Below are positions 8,198-16,151 of a DNA stretch of 52,258 nucleotides, one piece after another. Below the pieces are notes generated by a model. The model made no database searches. It was not told the origin of the DNA and worked only from the letters and a program-made list of their open reading frames with translations. The DNA is from Sphingomonas sp. Ag1. Lineage in GTDB: Bacteria; Pseudomonadota; Alphaproteobacteria; Sphingomonadales; Sphingomonadaceae. The stretch spans positions 1 through 52,258 of the forward strand of contig NZ_LAZX01000078.1 in assembly GCF_000980895.1 (NCBI RefSeq). Reading direction: 5' to 3'. A program made the translations under genes and the position numbers. Position 1 is the first letter of the stretch. Each line of letters begins with the position of its first letter.

Positions 8198-9177
8198 TTA
8201 GGCGGCGAACTTGCGGTGCTGCAAGCGCCGATGTTCGATGGTCTGTCGCTTGATCCTTTCGCGCAGTTTGATGATTGCCGGAGCCCTGCCGAAGTAGGCG
8301 TCGGCAGGCGTCACGTTGGCCAGGCTCTCGTGGTATCGCTGGTGATTGTAGTGCTCGACGAAGGCCTCGATGTGGGCTTCGAGGTCGCCGGGCAGGAAGT
8401 AGTTTTCCAGCAAGATGCGGTTTTTCAGGGTCTGGTGCCAGCGCTCGATCTTGCCCTGGGTTTGGGGATGACACGGGGCGCCGCGGACATGGCTCATCTT
8501 CCGGGCCTCGATGTATTCCGCCAGCTCACCCGCGATGTAGCTGGGACCATTATCGCTGAGTAGCCGGGGTTTGTGCAGCACCGTGGCGCTGTCGCAACCA
8601 GAAGCCGCCAGGGCGAGGTCCAGCGTGTCGGTGACGTCCTCGGCTCGCATGTTGGTGCACAGCTTCCAGGCGATGATGTAGCGCGAGAAGTCGTCGAGCA
8701 CGGTCGACAGATACATCCAGCCCCACCCGATGATCTTGAAGTAGGTGAAGTCGGTCTGCCACATCTCGTTCGGCCGCGTGGTTTTCGTGTGGAACTGATC
8801 GGCAGCCTTGATCACGACATAGGCCGGGCTGGTGATCAGGTCGTGGGCCTTCAACAGGCGGTAAACCGTGGATTCCGACACGAAGTAGCGCTGCCCATCG
8901 GTGAAGCGCACGGCCAGTTCCCGGGGGCTCAGCTCAGACTGTTCCAGCGCCAGCTCGATGATCTGGTCGTGGATGCCCGCCGGGATGCGGTCCACACCCG
9001 GCTCGGCGCCGATGGCCGATCTTCCAACGCCTCCGGCCCGCCTTCGAGGTAGCGATCATACCAGCGGTAGAATGTCCGACGAGGGATGCCGAGTTGGTCC
9101 AGCGTGCGCTTGGCCGACAGGTGCGACTGCTCGACGGTTCTGATGATCTCGAGCTTCTCGGATGCGGGATATCTCAT
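8198..9177 (-). pseudogene. IS3 transposase orfB, frameshifted
   Basis: The DDE integrase part of the transposase. It starts at ATG 9177, overlapping the orfA stop (ATGA). The first part encodes a helix-turn-helix region (MRYPASEKLEII...IPRRTFYRWYDRYLEGG). Near 8998 the frame changes: reading GTGTGG-ACC gives VWT, whereas one extra A would give VWNRIP and join smoothly to IPAGIHDQIIELALEQ. Downstream the catalytic domain is intact, with WQTDF, LLSDNGPSY and HPQTQGKIERWHQTLK supplying the DDE residues. The one-base loss probably inactivates the element; a sequencing error is an alternative. Confidence 0.8.
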
Positions 9178-9560
9178 TCGTCGTTGCCCCCATCCGCGAC
9201 CATGCTTTTTTTGAGCAGACGGTTTTCCAGTGTCAGATCGGCCACGCATTCCTTCAGGGCCCGGGCTTCGCGGCGCAGGTCCTGGACCTCTCCGGTGGTC
9301 GCGGCACGGGCGGTGTCGCCGGCCAGGCGGCGCTTGCCAGCTTCCATGAACTCCTTCGACCAGGTGTAATACAGGCTCTGGGCAATGCCTTCCTTGCGGC
9401 ATAGCTCGGCGATGCTGTCTTCCCCGCGCAGGCCATCCAGCACGATGCGGATCTTGTCCTCGGCCGAAAAGTGGCGCCGGGTCTGTCGGCGGATGTCCTT
9501 CACTACCCGCTCTGCTGGGGCCTTGGCGGGCGATTTTACATTGGAGGATCTGGGCTTCAT
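9174..9560 (-). CDS. IS3 transposase orfA
   Basis: A 128-residue DNA-binding subunit of the IS3-type transposase. FSAEDKIRIVLDGLRGEDSIAELCRKEGIAQSLYYTWSKEFMEAGKRRL is the helix-turn-helix, and EVQDLRREARALKECVADLTLENRLLKKSM is the leucine-zipper region that joins OrfA to OrfB. The gene is intact and overlaps orfB by 4 bases (ATGA), which fits translational coupling. The start at 9560 lies 86 bases inside the right IS end. Confidence 0.88.
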   Translation of the reverse strand: MKPRSSNVKSPAKAPAERVVKDIRRQTRRHFSAEDKIRIVLDGLRGEDSIAELCRKEGIAQSLYYTWSKEFMEAGKRRLAGDTARAATTGEVQDLRREARALKECVADLTLENRLLKKSMVADGGNDE

Positions 9561-9645
9561 CTTCGTTCCTTCGTCACTACGACGAAGCCCAGATCCTCCT
9601 TAAATCACAACCTCAAATCTGTGCCATTGGTGCTGACGGCGGACA

Positions 9646-9852
9646 CTGCCTGACCCGTGTCGCCCAAGTTCCCGGGTCTTGTAATGGCAGGTTCAACTGA
9701 AATCAGCCGCGCGCAATTGGACGTTGAATGGCTGGCTTTGGTCGGCTGCCGACTTAACGTGCGTGTCAGCTATCCTCGCAACCCGGCTCCGATCCGGACT
9801 GTCTCCTACCGGCCAATGTACGACAAACAGGTGTTTTCCGACGCCCTCAGGC
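9646..9852. other. gene-free remnant between IS and Tn3 end
   Basis: 207 bases between the right IS end and the inner edge of the Tn3-type repeat. No convincing reading frame. By position it is probably leftover interior of the Tn3-family transposon; I could not identify a resolution site. Confidence 0.4.
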
Positions 9853-9890
9853 CTTAGCGTATATCTGTGCCCGTTTTATGTGACGCCCCC
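9853..9890 (-). repeat. Tn3-family terminal inverted repeat, orphan
   Basis: Read on the minus strand from 9890, the sequence begins GGGGGCGTCACATAAAACGG and ends ACGCTAAG exactly 38 bases later. This matches the length and layout of Tn3-family ends: GGGG start, an AAAACGG block near base 20, and the ACGCTAAG inner end known from Tn21/Tn501. The outer tip is at 9890, so the transposon body once lay at lower coordinates. Only about 245 bases of possible interior remain before the IS at 9645, with no transposase. The copD frame runs into this repeat and ends inside it. I noticed no second copy of this end in the window. Confidence 0.7.
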
Positions 9891-10531
9891 ATCCCGGTCA
9901 GGATCAGCAGGGCAACGATGATCGTTCCTACCAGGGAGAAGCCCGTCAAGGCCTCCTCGGCGAGCGAGACCCGCTCCATATCACCGGTCGCTGCTTTAGG
10001 CATAACCAGCGCGAGGAAGGCTGCAAGCGCGCCGACCCAGGCGCCGGCGGCGAGCAGATGGACGAGATCGGCGACCAGTTGCAGCCAGCCCGGATAGCCT
10101 TCGCCAGCCGCGCCATGTCCGCTCCAGGCGAGGGTCGCGAGCGCGAGCGCGCCTGCGAGAGTAGAGGCGATGAAGGCGGGACGTGATTGCCGTCGATACA
10201 AGAGGACGCAGAATAGGAGGACAAGGAGCGCGACAAGGCGCGCCTTCAACGCCGCCCCCATGGCCGTCTCATTGATGAGATCACCCAGCAGGGCGAAATC
10301 AGGCTGTGTGAGCGGCAGTCCGGACATGGCCGCAGCCTGCACCGCAAAGCCGAACGCAGATAGCAGCAGCCCGAAGCAGGCAAGACAGGCCACCATCGCC
10401 CCCATCGGCAGATGCCGCTGCACCGTCCGGCCGCCACCTGGGGCATAGAGCGCGAACAGCGGCAGGCCGAACAAGAGGCCGAGATCGGCGTACAGCGCCC
10501 AGCGGATCGCGATGCCTGCTACCTCACTCAT
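9854..10531 (-). pseudogene. copD: copper resistance protein CopD, C-terminally truncated
   Basis: A 225-residue inner-membrane protein starting MSEVAGIAIRW (10531), with several hydrophobic spans such as YADLGLLFGLPLFALYA, MVACLACFGLLLSAFGF and LVALLVLLFCVLLY. LVADLVHLLAAGAWVGALAAFLAL is the characteristic CopD/PcoD His-containing segment. CopD works with CopC in copper uptake or tolerance. Family members are usually about 290-310 residues; here the frame leaves CopD sequence after GTIIVALLILTGM and ends GASHKTGTDIR inside the Tn3-type repeat. The last one or two membrane spans are missing, so function is doubtful. It begins 4 bases after the copC stop. Confidence 0.8.
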
Positions 10532-10535
10532 TGCC

Positions 10536-10916
10536 CTATCGCACGATGAAGGCGAGATTGCCCTGGATGCGGTGCGTGTCCATCGAGACGACATGCCAGG
10601 TGACCTGATAGGTACCAGCGCCAAGCGGCTTGGCCAGTGTCAGCGCCAACGTCTTGTTACCGCCCTCGACCGCGGTCTTGAAGCCGGTCACCGCCATGCG
10701 ATGGTTTGGCATGCCGGGCATACCGGTCATCACGATCTCGGCACCAGATAGTCTGGCCATCAGGCCTTCACTGAACGTCAGAGTGATACGCGACGGTGCC
10801 GAGACTCTGGCGTTGGCGGCGGGCGTTGAAGACACGAGCTTGGGATGTGCATAGGCCGGAGCCGAAACGCTCAGGCTGACGGCGGCGACAGCTGCGAAAG
10901 GCGAAAGGAAGCGCAT
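10536..10916 (-). CDS. copC: copper-binding periplasmic protein CopC
   Basis: A 126-residue protein with a signal peptide (FLSPFAAVAAVSLSVSAPAYA) and mature start HPKLVSSTPAANARV. The N-terminal His is the Cu(II) ligand of CopC proteins. LTFSEGLMARLSGAEIVM and YQVTWHVVSMDTHRIQGNLAF are family strands, the second with the HVVSxDTH copper-site His. FKTAVEGGNKTLAL replaces the Met-rich Cu(I) loop of longer CopC forms, although MTGMPGMPNHRM supplies some Met. It leads the copCD operon and has an AGGGG-N13-TGCGTATT element upstream (10947-10972), as the ECF operon does in the opposite direction. Confidence 0.92.
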   Translation of the reverse strand: MRFLSPFAAVAAVSLSVSAPAYAHPKLVSSTPAANARVSAPSRITLTFSEGLMARLSGAEIVMTGMPGMPNHRMAVTGFKTAVEGGNKTLALTLAKPLGAGTYQVTWHVVSMDTHRIQGNLAFIVR

Positions 10917-10946
10917 TCGGGAATTCTCCAGTCATTGACATGAGAG

Positions 10947-10972
10947 AATACGCAGCTGCAGCCTGCACCCCT
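10947..10972 (-). promoter_or_regulatory. candidate ECF sigma promoter of copC
   Basis: On the minus strand AGGGG (10972-10968), 13 bases, then TGCGTATT (10954-10947), 31 bases upstream of the copC ATG. It has the same elements and spacing as at 11000, 12325, 21823 (AGGGT) and 27507 (TGCGTATA). Proposed target of the neighbouring CnrH-like sigma factor. Confidence 0.6.
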
Positions 10973-10999
10973 CTCAAATTTCTTTTCTGTTCCGAGCCA

Positions 11000-11025
11000 A
11001 GGGGTCGTGGGCCAGAATGCGTATT
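11000..11025 (+). promoter_or_regulatory. candidate ECF sigma promoter of the sigma operon
   Basis: AGGGG (11000-11004), 13 bases, TGCGTATT (11018-11025). It precedes the ATG at 11050 by 24 bases, consistent with autoregulation of the sigma operon. It overlaps an upstream in-frame start at 11017, which argues for the 11050 start. Confidence 0.6.
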
Positions 11026-11049
11026 GTGAAGAGAAGACGGAGAAACACC

Positions 11050-11322
11050 ATGGACCACCTTGACGAAATGCTCGCGAAATTGCGCGATGCCCCAATTGAC
11101 CCCAGGCTTGCCGGCCTGGACAGCCGCGTCCTGACGGAAATCGCTAGGGTCCAGGCCATGCCGCGCTTGGGCGCAACGACGTTTGGTCTAGCCGCCGCAG
11201 TCGCGCTTTTCATCGGCATCGCGGGCTCCGCGGTTCCAATCGGGTCGGCGGACGCGAGCCCGATATCGCCCTTCGATGCGCAGTTGGCGCTCGCGCCCTC
11301 GACGCTGCTGGGCTCGCAATGA
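11050..11322 (+). CDS. small membrane anti-sigma candidate (CnrY-like)
   Basis: A 90-residue protein with a charged N-terminal half (MDHLDEMLAKLRDAPIDPRL) and one hydrophobic span (TFGLAAAVALFIGIAGSAV). That is the layout of CnrY-type anti-sigma factors, which hold the ECF sigma factor at the inner membrane. Sequence similarity alone is weak; the call rests mainly on order (small TM protein, periplasmic metal sensor, ECF sigma), identical to cnrYXH. Its stop overlaps the next start (ATGATG). Translation from 11017 would add ten Arg/Lys-rich residues but would start inside the promoter element. Confidence 0.65.
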   Translation: MDHLDEMLAKLRDAPIDPRLAGLDSRVLTEIARVQAMPRLGATTFGLAAAVALFIGIAGSAVPIGSADASPISPFDAQLALAPSTLLGSQ

Positions 11323-11762
11323 TGCGGGACCGCCGCCGGCTCCTGCTCCTCCTACTGTTGACCTTTACCGCGGCGATCGCCGGGGTGGTGATCGGGCGGA
11401 TCTATGTGGTGTCGGCACCGCCCGTGGAAAACGAACTGCACGAGCTGCTCCATCGGGATCTCAAACTGGATACGGCTCAGCACGCCCGGCTGGAGTTCAT
11501 CGAGAAGAATTATGCCATTCGGCGTCAGGCACTTGAAGCCGAGCTGCGCGCCGACAATGCTCGCCTAGCAGAGGCGATTGAGGCGGAACATGGCTATGGC
11601 CCTAAAGTCGCGGCGGCAGTGGACCGCTCGCACCAAGCCATGGGCGCGCTGCAGAAGGAAACGCTCGAGCACATCTTTGCAATGCGTGCCGTACTTCGCC
11701 CCGATCAGACGCAGAAGTTCGACGACGCCGTAGTGAAAGCGCTGACGGCAAAGTCCGAATGA
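11319..11762 (+). CDS. periplasmic heavy-metal sensor (CnrX/ZraP-like)
   Basis: A 147-residue protein with an N-terminal anchor (RRLLLLLLLTFTAAIAGVVIG) and an all-helical periplasmic part. ELHELLHRDLKLDTAQHARLEFIEKNYAIRRQALEAELRADNARLAEAI, followed by later helices, matches the four-helix hairpin of CnrX and related sensors. His residues in ELLHRD, AQHARL and EHGYG, plus acidic side chains, are candidate metal ligands. By analogy it signals metal binding to the anti-sigma protein. It overlaps both neighbours by 4 bases. Which metal it senses is unknown, but all neighbouring targets are copper genes. Confidence 0.8.
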   Translation: MMRDRRRLLLLLLLTFTAAIAGVVIGRIYVVSAPPVENELHELLHRDLKLDTAQHARLEFIEKNYAIRRQALEAELRADNARLAEAIEAEHGYGPKVAAAVDRSHQAMGALQKETLEHIFAMRAVLRPDQTQKFDDAVVKALTAKSE

Positions 11763-12325
11763 CCATAATTCTCCCCGACTGCTCGGACGGGGAGCTTGCC
11801 GCTCTTGCACTCGTCGGCCGGCAGGCCGCTTTCGCCGAACTTGTGCGGCGACACCAAGGCTGGGTATTTCGGCTCGTGCGCAGCCATATAGGTGACGGAG
11901 AGGAGGCGCTGGACGTCACGCAGGCAAGCTTCGTCGCCGCCTTCGCCGCACTCAACCGCTATGACGCTGCGCGACCCTTCCAGGTCTGGATGTCCCGGAT
12001 CGTCATCAACAAATGCCATGACTGGCGGCGCCGGCGCGCGGTCCGGAACTTCTTCTCCATGGCCCTGCCGCTGGGCGAGGCGGATGACGTCGCCGATGAG
12101 GCGCCGCTACCCGACCAGGCAATCGGCGCCGAGCAGCAACTGGCAGAGGCGATGAAAGCGATCGCCGCCCTGCCCGCCTCGCTCAAGGACACGCTCATCC
12201 TGCGGACGATCGACGAGAAATCGGAAGCCGAAACCGCCGAGATCCTCGGCATCTCCCAGAAGGCCGTCGAGACCCGCCTCTACCGCGCCCGGGCGCGCCT
12301 CGCGGAAAGTTTGAAGAAAGTTTGA
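11759..12325 (+). CDS. ECF-family RNA polymerase sigma factor (CnrH-like)
   Basis: A 188-residue sigma-70 of the extracytoplasmic-function group. Region 2 is visible as FAELVRRHQGWVFRLVRSHIGDGEEALDVTQASFVAAFAAL with PFQVWMSRIVINKCHDWRRRR. Region 4 is AIAALPASLKDTLILRTIDEKSEAETAEILGISQKAVETRLYRARARLAESL. The start overlaps the sensor stop (ATGA). In the cnrYXH scheme it is released when the sensor binds metal. The AGGG(G/T)-N13-TGCGTAT(T/A) elements in front of its own operon, copC, copA1, the TonB receptor and the DUF411 gene are proposed as its promoters. Confidence 0.92.
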   Translation: MTIILPDCSDGELAALALVGRQAAFAELVRRHQGWVFRLVRSHIGDGEEALDVTQASFVAAFAALNRYDAARPFQVWMSRIVINKCHDWRRRRAVRNFFSMALPLGEADDVADEAPLPDQAIGAEQQLAEAMKAIAALPASLKDTLILRTIDEKSEAETAEILGISQKAVETRLYRARARLAESLKKV

Positions 12326-12350
12326 GGGGCAGGCGGGTGGGCTGCGTATT
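12325..12350 (+). promoter_or_regulatory. candidate ECF sigma promoter of copA1
   Basis: AGGGG (12325-12329), 13 bases, TGCGTATT (12343-12350), 42 bases before the copA1 ATG. The first base of the element is also the last base of the sigma stop codon. Same spacing as the other members of the set. Confidence 0.6.
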
Positions 12351-12392
12351 TCCAATAGGTCCGCCCTCTTTCCGCAAGCTGAGACAAACCGA

Positions 12393-14345
12393 ATGATTTC
12401 TGCCCTCGACCGCCGCCAGTTCCTTCGCGGCGCGGCCCTCGCCGGTGGTGGCGCCGCATTATCAGCCTGGCTGCCTGCCTGGGCGCAGACCATCTCGCCG
12501 GGGATGCGACCGACGCTACCGACCGTGTCGGGCGAAGACATCACGCTGACCATCGCCCGGCAGTCGATGAGCATCGACGGGCGCCAGTTCCGCGCAATCG
12601 GTCTCAACGGCACGGTCCCCGCCCCGCTGATCCGGCTGCGCGAAGGCCAGCGCGTGCGGCTCAACGTCGTCAATCAACTCGAGGAGGACAGCTCGATCCA
12701 CTGGCACGGGCTGATCCTGCCGGCCAATATGGACGGCGTGCCGGGCGTGTCTTTTCCGGGCATCAAGCCGGGATCGAACTACCTCTACCAGTTCCCCGTC
12801 GTGCAAAGCGGCACCTACTGGTATCACAGCCATTCGGGCCTGCAGGAGCAGGAAGGCCATTACGGCCCGATCATCATCGACCCCGCCGGTGCCGATCCGG
12901 TCGCCTATGACCGCGAGCATGTCATCGTGCTCGCCGATCACAGCGCACTCTCGCCGCAGGCGATCTTCCGGCGTCTCAAGGTCAACCCCGGCCATTTCAA
13001 CTTCCAGCGCCAGACGCTGGCCGGGCTGCTCTCGGGCAAGGACCAGCCACTCAAGGACCGGCTCGACTGGGGCCAGATGCGGATGGACCCCGCCGACATC
13101 TCCGATGTCACCGGATCGACCTACACCTATCTCGTCAATGGCCATGGTCCGATGGACAACTGGACCGCGCTCTTCACCCCGGGCGAGCGGGTGCGGCTGC
13201 GCGTCATCAATGCGTCGGCGATGACCACCTTCAACGTCCGCGTACCCGGCCTGCCGCTCAGCATCGTCCAGGCCGACGGGCAGAATGTGGTGCCCGTCAC
13301 CGTCGACGAGTTCCAGATCGGTGTCGCCGAGACCTACGACGTCGTTGTCAGCCCAGGCGAGGACAAGGCCTATACTCTTGTCGGCGAGGCCATCGACCGC
13401 TCGGGTATGGCGCGTGCCACGCTCGCGCCGCGCGCCGGCATGGCTGGCGAGGTGCCTCCCTTACGCAAACGGCCGCTCGCCGACATGAAGGACATGGGCA
13501 TGGACATGTCCTCGATGCCGGGCATGGAAGGCATGGACATGTCGGGCGGCGCTATGCGGGGCGTCGATCCGACGGCCGAGAAGAACGCGTCCGCGCGCCT
13601 CGCGACCGGCGCGGCGGCAGCGATGGCGACCATGGACAACAGCGCCATGGCGGGCATGGACCATTCGGGGATGGATCATTCCGCGATGAGCGGGATGGAT
13701 CATGGATCGATGGCCGGCATGGACCACGGCGCGATGGGCGCCGATGGCCAGATGGCGGGCATGGATCATGGCGGGCACGCGATGGGTTCGATGAAGATGC
13801 GCGACTTCTCGAACGCGCCGCAGGTGAAGCGCGATCCGAGCGTCCAGACCATCTCGCCGATGCCCGTCGACCGCACCGGCGAGCCCGGCCAGGGCCTCAC
13901 CGACGTCGGCCACAAGGTGCTCGTCTACAAGGATCTGATGGCGCTCGAGCGCAATCCAGACGTGCGCGCGCCGAGCCGCAGCATCGACATCCACCTCACC
14001 GGCAACATGGAGCGGTTCATGTGGTCGTTCGACGGCGAGAAAATGTCGGACCATCACGAGCCGATCCCGTTCATCGAAGGCGAGCGGGTGCGCGTCAATC
14101 TCATCAACGACACGATGATGGGGCATCCGATCCACATCCACGGCCATTTCTTCGAGCTGGTGACCGGGCATGGCGACCATGCGCCGCGCAAGCACACCGT
14201 CATCGTCCAGCCCGGCGGCAAGGTGAGCTGGGACTTCACCGCCGACGCGGTCGGGGACTGGGCCTTCCACTGCCATCTCCTCTACCACATGCATGCAGGG
14301 ATGATGCGGGTCGTGAGCGTGCGTCCGAAGGGAGACGCGCAATGA
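12393..14345 (+). CDS. copA: multicopper oxidase CopA (copy 1)
   Basis: A 650-residue periplasmic multicopper oxidase that oxidises Cu(I) and confers copper tolerance. It has a twin-arginine signal (DRRQFLRGAALAGGGAALSAW). Copper-ligand motifs are SSIHWHGLILP, GTYWYHSHSG, HPIHIHGHFFEL and AFHCHLLYHMHAGMMRVV, giving type 1, 2 and 3 sites. Residues ~365-475 hold a long Met/His-rich insert with repeats such as GMDHSGMDHSAMSGMDHGSM, typical of CopA/PcoA copper-binding regions. It overlaps copB1 by 4 bases and lies 67 bases after the sigma gene, with its own ECF-type promoter element. Confidence 0.95.
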   Translation: MISALDRRQFLRGAALAGGGAALSAWLPAWAQTISPGMRPTLPTVSGEDITLTIARQSMSIDGRQFRAIGLNGTVPAPLIRLREGQRVRLNVVNQLEEDSSIHWHGLILPANMDGVPGVSFPGIKPGSNYLYQFPVVQSGTYWYHSHSGLQEQEGHYGPIIIDPAGADPVAYDREHVIVLADHSALSPQAIFRRLKVNPGHFNFQRQTLAGLLSGKDQPLKDRLDWGQMRMDPADISDVTGSTYTYLVNGHGPMDNWTALFTPGERVRLRVINASAMTTFNVRVPGLPLSIVQADGQNVVPVTVDEFQIGVAETYDVVVSPGEDKAYTLVGEAIDRSGMARATLAPRAGMAGEVPPLRKRPLADMKDMGMDMSSMPGMEGMDMSGGAMRGVDPTAEKNASARLATGAAAAMATMDNSAMAGMDHSGMDHSAMSGMDHGSMAGMDHGAMGADGQMAGMDHGGHAMGSMKMRDFSNAPQVKRDPSVQTISPMPVDRTGEPGQGLTDVGHKVLVYKDLMALERNPDVRAPSRSIDIHLTGNMERFMWSFDGEKMSDHHEPIPFIEGERVRVNLINDTMMGHPIHIHGHFFELVTGHGDHAPRKHTVIVQPGGKVSWDFTADAVGDWAFHCHLLYHMHAGMMRVVSVRPKGDAQ

Positions 14346-15529
14346 CCCGCATCCTCACGCCGCTGGTGAGCGCGATCGCCCTTCTCGCCGCCGCACCCGC
14401 CTTTGCCCAGGATCATTCGATGCACGACATGCCCGGCATGGCGCCGCCGGGCGGGGCGCGGCCGGCGCAGGAGAAAAAGAAGGACAAGGCCGCCGCGCCG
14501 CGCCCCAAGCCCACTGCCAGGCCGCGCGCTCAGAAGCCAGCGCCGGACACCATGCCGGCAATGGACCATTCGCAGCACCAGACCACTCCCGCGGCGCAAG
14601 CAAATGCGGCCGGTCAGCCGCAATCCACGTCTCCCGCAATGCCGGAGATGCCGGGCATGGACCACTCCCAGCATCAGGACGGCGCGATGCCCGACATGCC
14701 CGGGATGGACCATGCGCAGCATGGCCAGACAGCGACGCCGGGAACGCCCGCCATGCCCGGCATGCAAATGACCGGCACCGCACTTCCGGCCGGCAATGCG
14801 CCCCCGCCGCCGCCCCCAGGCGACCACTTCGCCGATCGGGATTTTCCCGGCGGCGAGATGGCGCGCTCGCGCGACATCATGATGAAGGACAGCGGCGGCA
14901 ACAATTTCGGGCAGGTGCTGCTCAACCTGTTCGAGTATCAGGCGCATAGCGGCCGCGATGGCTATCGCTGGGATGGCGAAGGCTTTTACGGCGGCGACAT
15001 CAACCGCCTCTGGCTCAAGAGCGAGGGCGAAGGCGAGTTCGGCCGCGGCATCGACAGCGCCGAGGTGCAGGTGCTCTACAGCCGGGCCATCGACCCCTAT
15101 TTCAATCTTCAGGGCGGTATCCGCCAGGACTTCGGCCGCGGGCCCGACCGCACCTACGCGACGATCGGCGTCGAGGGCCTGGCTCCTGGCATGTTCGAGG
15201 TCGAAGGCGCGCTGTTCCTCTCGACCAAGGGCGATGTTCTGGGCCGGGTCGAGGGCTATTACGACCAGCGCATCACCCAGCGCCTGATCTTGCAGCCGCG
15301 CGCCGAGGTCAATTTCGCCGCGCAGGATATTCCGGAGAACGACATCGGTTCGGGGCTGGTCAACATAGAGCTCGGCGCGCGCCTGCGCTACGAATTCAGC
15401 CGCCAGTTCGCACCTTACATCGGCGTTTCCTATCTGCGCAAAGCCGGAGACACGGCGCGGCTGTCGAGGCTTGCGGGCGAGGACGTCCATGCCACCAGCT
15501 TCGTCGCCGGCGTTCGCTTCTGGTTTTAG
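14342..15529 (+). CDS. copB: outer-membrane copper protein CopB (copy 1)
   Basis: A 395-residue CopB/PcoB protein. It has a signal peptide (ILTPLVSAIALLAAAPAFAQ) and a low-complexity Met/His/Pro region (about residues 20-150) with repeats such as MPGMDHSQHQDGAMPDMPGM. The C-terminal barrel domain runs from DHFADRDFPGGEMARSRDIM through GPDRTYATIGVEGLAPGMFEVE to VHATSFVAGVRFWF, ending in aromatic Phe as outer-membrane proteins do. It starts in the copA1 stop (ATGA). CopB is thought to act with CopA in binding or moving copper across the outer membrane. Confidence 0.93.
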   Translation: MTRILTPLVSAIALLAAAPAFAQDHSMHDMPGMAPPGGARPAQEKKKDKAAAPRPKPTARPRAQKPAPDTMPAMDHSQHQTTPAAQANAAGQPQSTSPAMPEMPGMDHSQHQDGAMPDMPGMDHAQHGQTATPGTPAMPGMQMTGTALPAGNAPPPPPPGDHFADRDFPGGEMARSRDIMMKDSGGNNFGQVLLNLFEYQAHSGRDGYRWDGEGFYGGDINRLWLKSEGEGEFGRGIDSAEVQVLYSRAIDPYFNLQGGIRQDFGRGPDRTYATIGVEGLAPGMFEVEGALFLSTKGDVLGRVEGYYDQRITQRLILQPRAEVNFAAQDIPENDIGSGLVNIELGARLRYEFSRQFAPYIGVSYLRKAGDTARLSRLAGEDVHATSFVAGVRFWF

Positions 15530-15619
15530 CATCAGGACGGCTGATGGCGGGGGCGAACAAGAGAGCGGGGCGTTACACTCATACCCAGGTCGGCCGGCGC
15601 CGAGCGAAGGAGATACGCC

Positions 15620-16093
15620 ATGGACCATTCGTCCCACATGAACACCCGGAAGATGGGTGCCTATTGGAGCCTTGCCGTTCAGACCGTCATCAGCGGCGTC
15701 ATCATGTATCTGGTGATGTTCGTCATGATCGACGGGCTCGACAGCTTCTACAACAACCTCAACATGCTCTACATGACGCTGATGATGGTCGCACCGATGG
15801 TGGTGCTGATGATCCTCGCCATGCGACACATGTTCGTGTCGAAGGCCGCCAACATCGCGCTGATCGCCGCGTCGCTGGTCGCCTTCTTCGGCAGCTTTGC
15901 ACTCATCCGCACCCAGACCACGATCGGCGACACGGCCTTTCTGCGCTCGATGATCCCGCATCATTCCGGGGCGATCCTGATGTGCCAGGAAGCAAAGCTC
16001 AGCGATCCGGAAGTCATCCGGCTTTGCGAAGCGATCAAGCGCTCGCAGCGGCAGGAAATCGACGAGATGAAGGCCATACTCGCGCGGCGCTGA
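15620..16093 (+). CDS. membrane protein with DUF305-like C-terminus
   Basis: A 157-residue protein. Three hydrophobic spans (YWSLAVQTVISGVIMYLVMFVMI, LNMLYMTLMMVAPMVVLMILAM and ANIALIAASLVAFFGSFALI) are followed by FLRSMIPHHSGAILMCQEAKLSDPEVIRLCEAIKRSQRQEIDEM. The IPHHxGAxxM motif and closing helix are typical of DUF305 proteins, which are often found near copper genes. The N-terminal MDHSSHM adds metal-binding residues. AAGGAGA precedes the ATG. It follows copB1 by 90 bases and may be a copper-binding inner-membrane protein; the function is not known. Confidence 0.8.
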   Translation: MDHSSHMNTRKMGAYWSLAVQTVISGVIMYLVMFVMIDGLDSFYNNLNMLYMTLMMVAPMVVLMILAMRHMFVSKAANIALIAASLVAFFGSFALIRTQTTIGDTAFLRSMIPHHSGAILMCQEAKLSDPEVIRLCEAIKRSQRQEIDEMKAILARR

Positions 16094-16151
16094 GTGGCAC
16101 GGTCGGGCTACGCCCGGATACGTGCGCCCGGCCAGGTATGTGAGCCGGCCG

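Larger units (their letters stand above)
8124..9645 (-). mobile_element. IS3-family insertion sequence
   Basis: A complete-looking element of 1522 bases with terminal inverted repeats of about 26 bases. The left end is TGTCCGTCGTCAG...GGCACA (8124-8149); the right end, read inward on the minus strand, is TGTCCGCCGTCAG...GGCACA (9645-9620), about 20 of 26 matching. Ends are TG...CA as usual for IS3. It carries orfA and a frameshifted orfB on the minus strand. The bases outside the ends (GGC on the left, CTG on the right) do not form a target duplication. That fits deletion or rearrangement after insertion. Confidence 0.85.

Noticed and set aside
8929..9402. Programmed frameshift as the reason for the split orfB
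   Set aside because: IS3 frameshifting occurs between orfA and orfB, which here overlap by ATGA. The break inside orfB has no slippery run and is repaired by a single added base.
11017..11049. Earlier start of the CnrY-like gene
   Set aside because: It would start inside the TGCGTATT element and add an Arg-rich tail; the ATG at 11050 fits better.
13490..13790. Repeated atggaccat/atggatcat units as a DNA repeat array
   Set aside because: They encode the Met/His-rich MDHSxM repeats of CopA1 and are explained by protein function.
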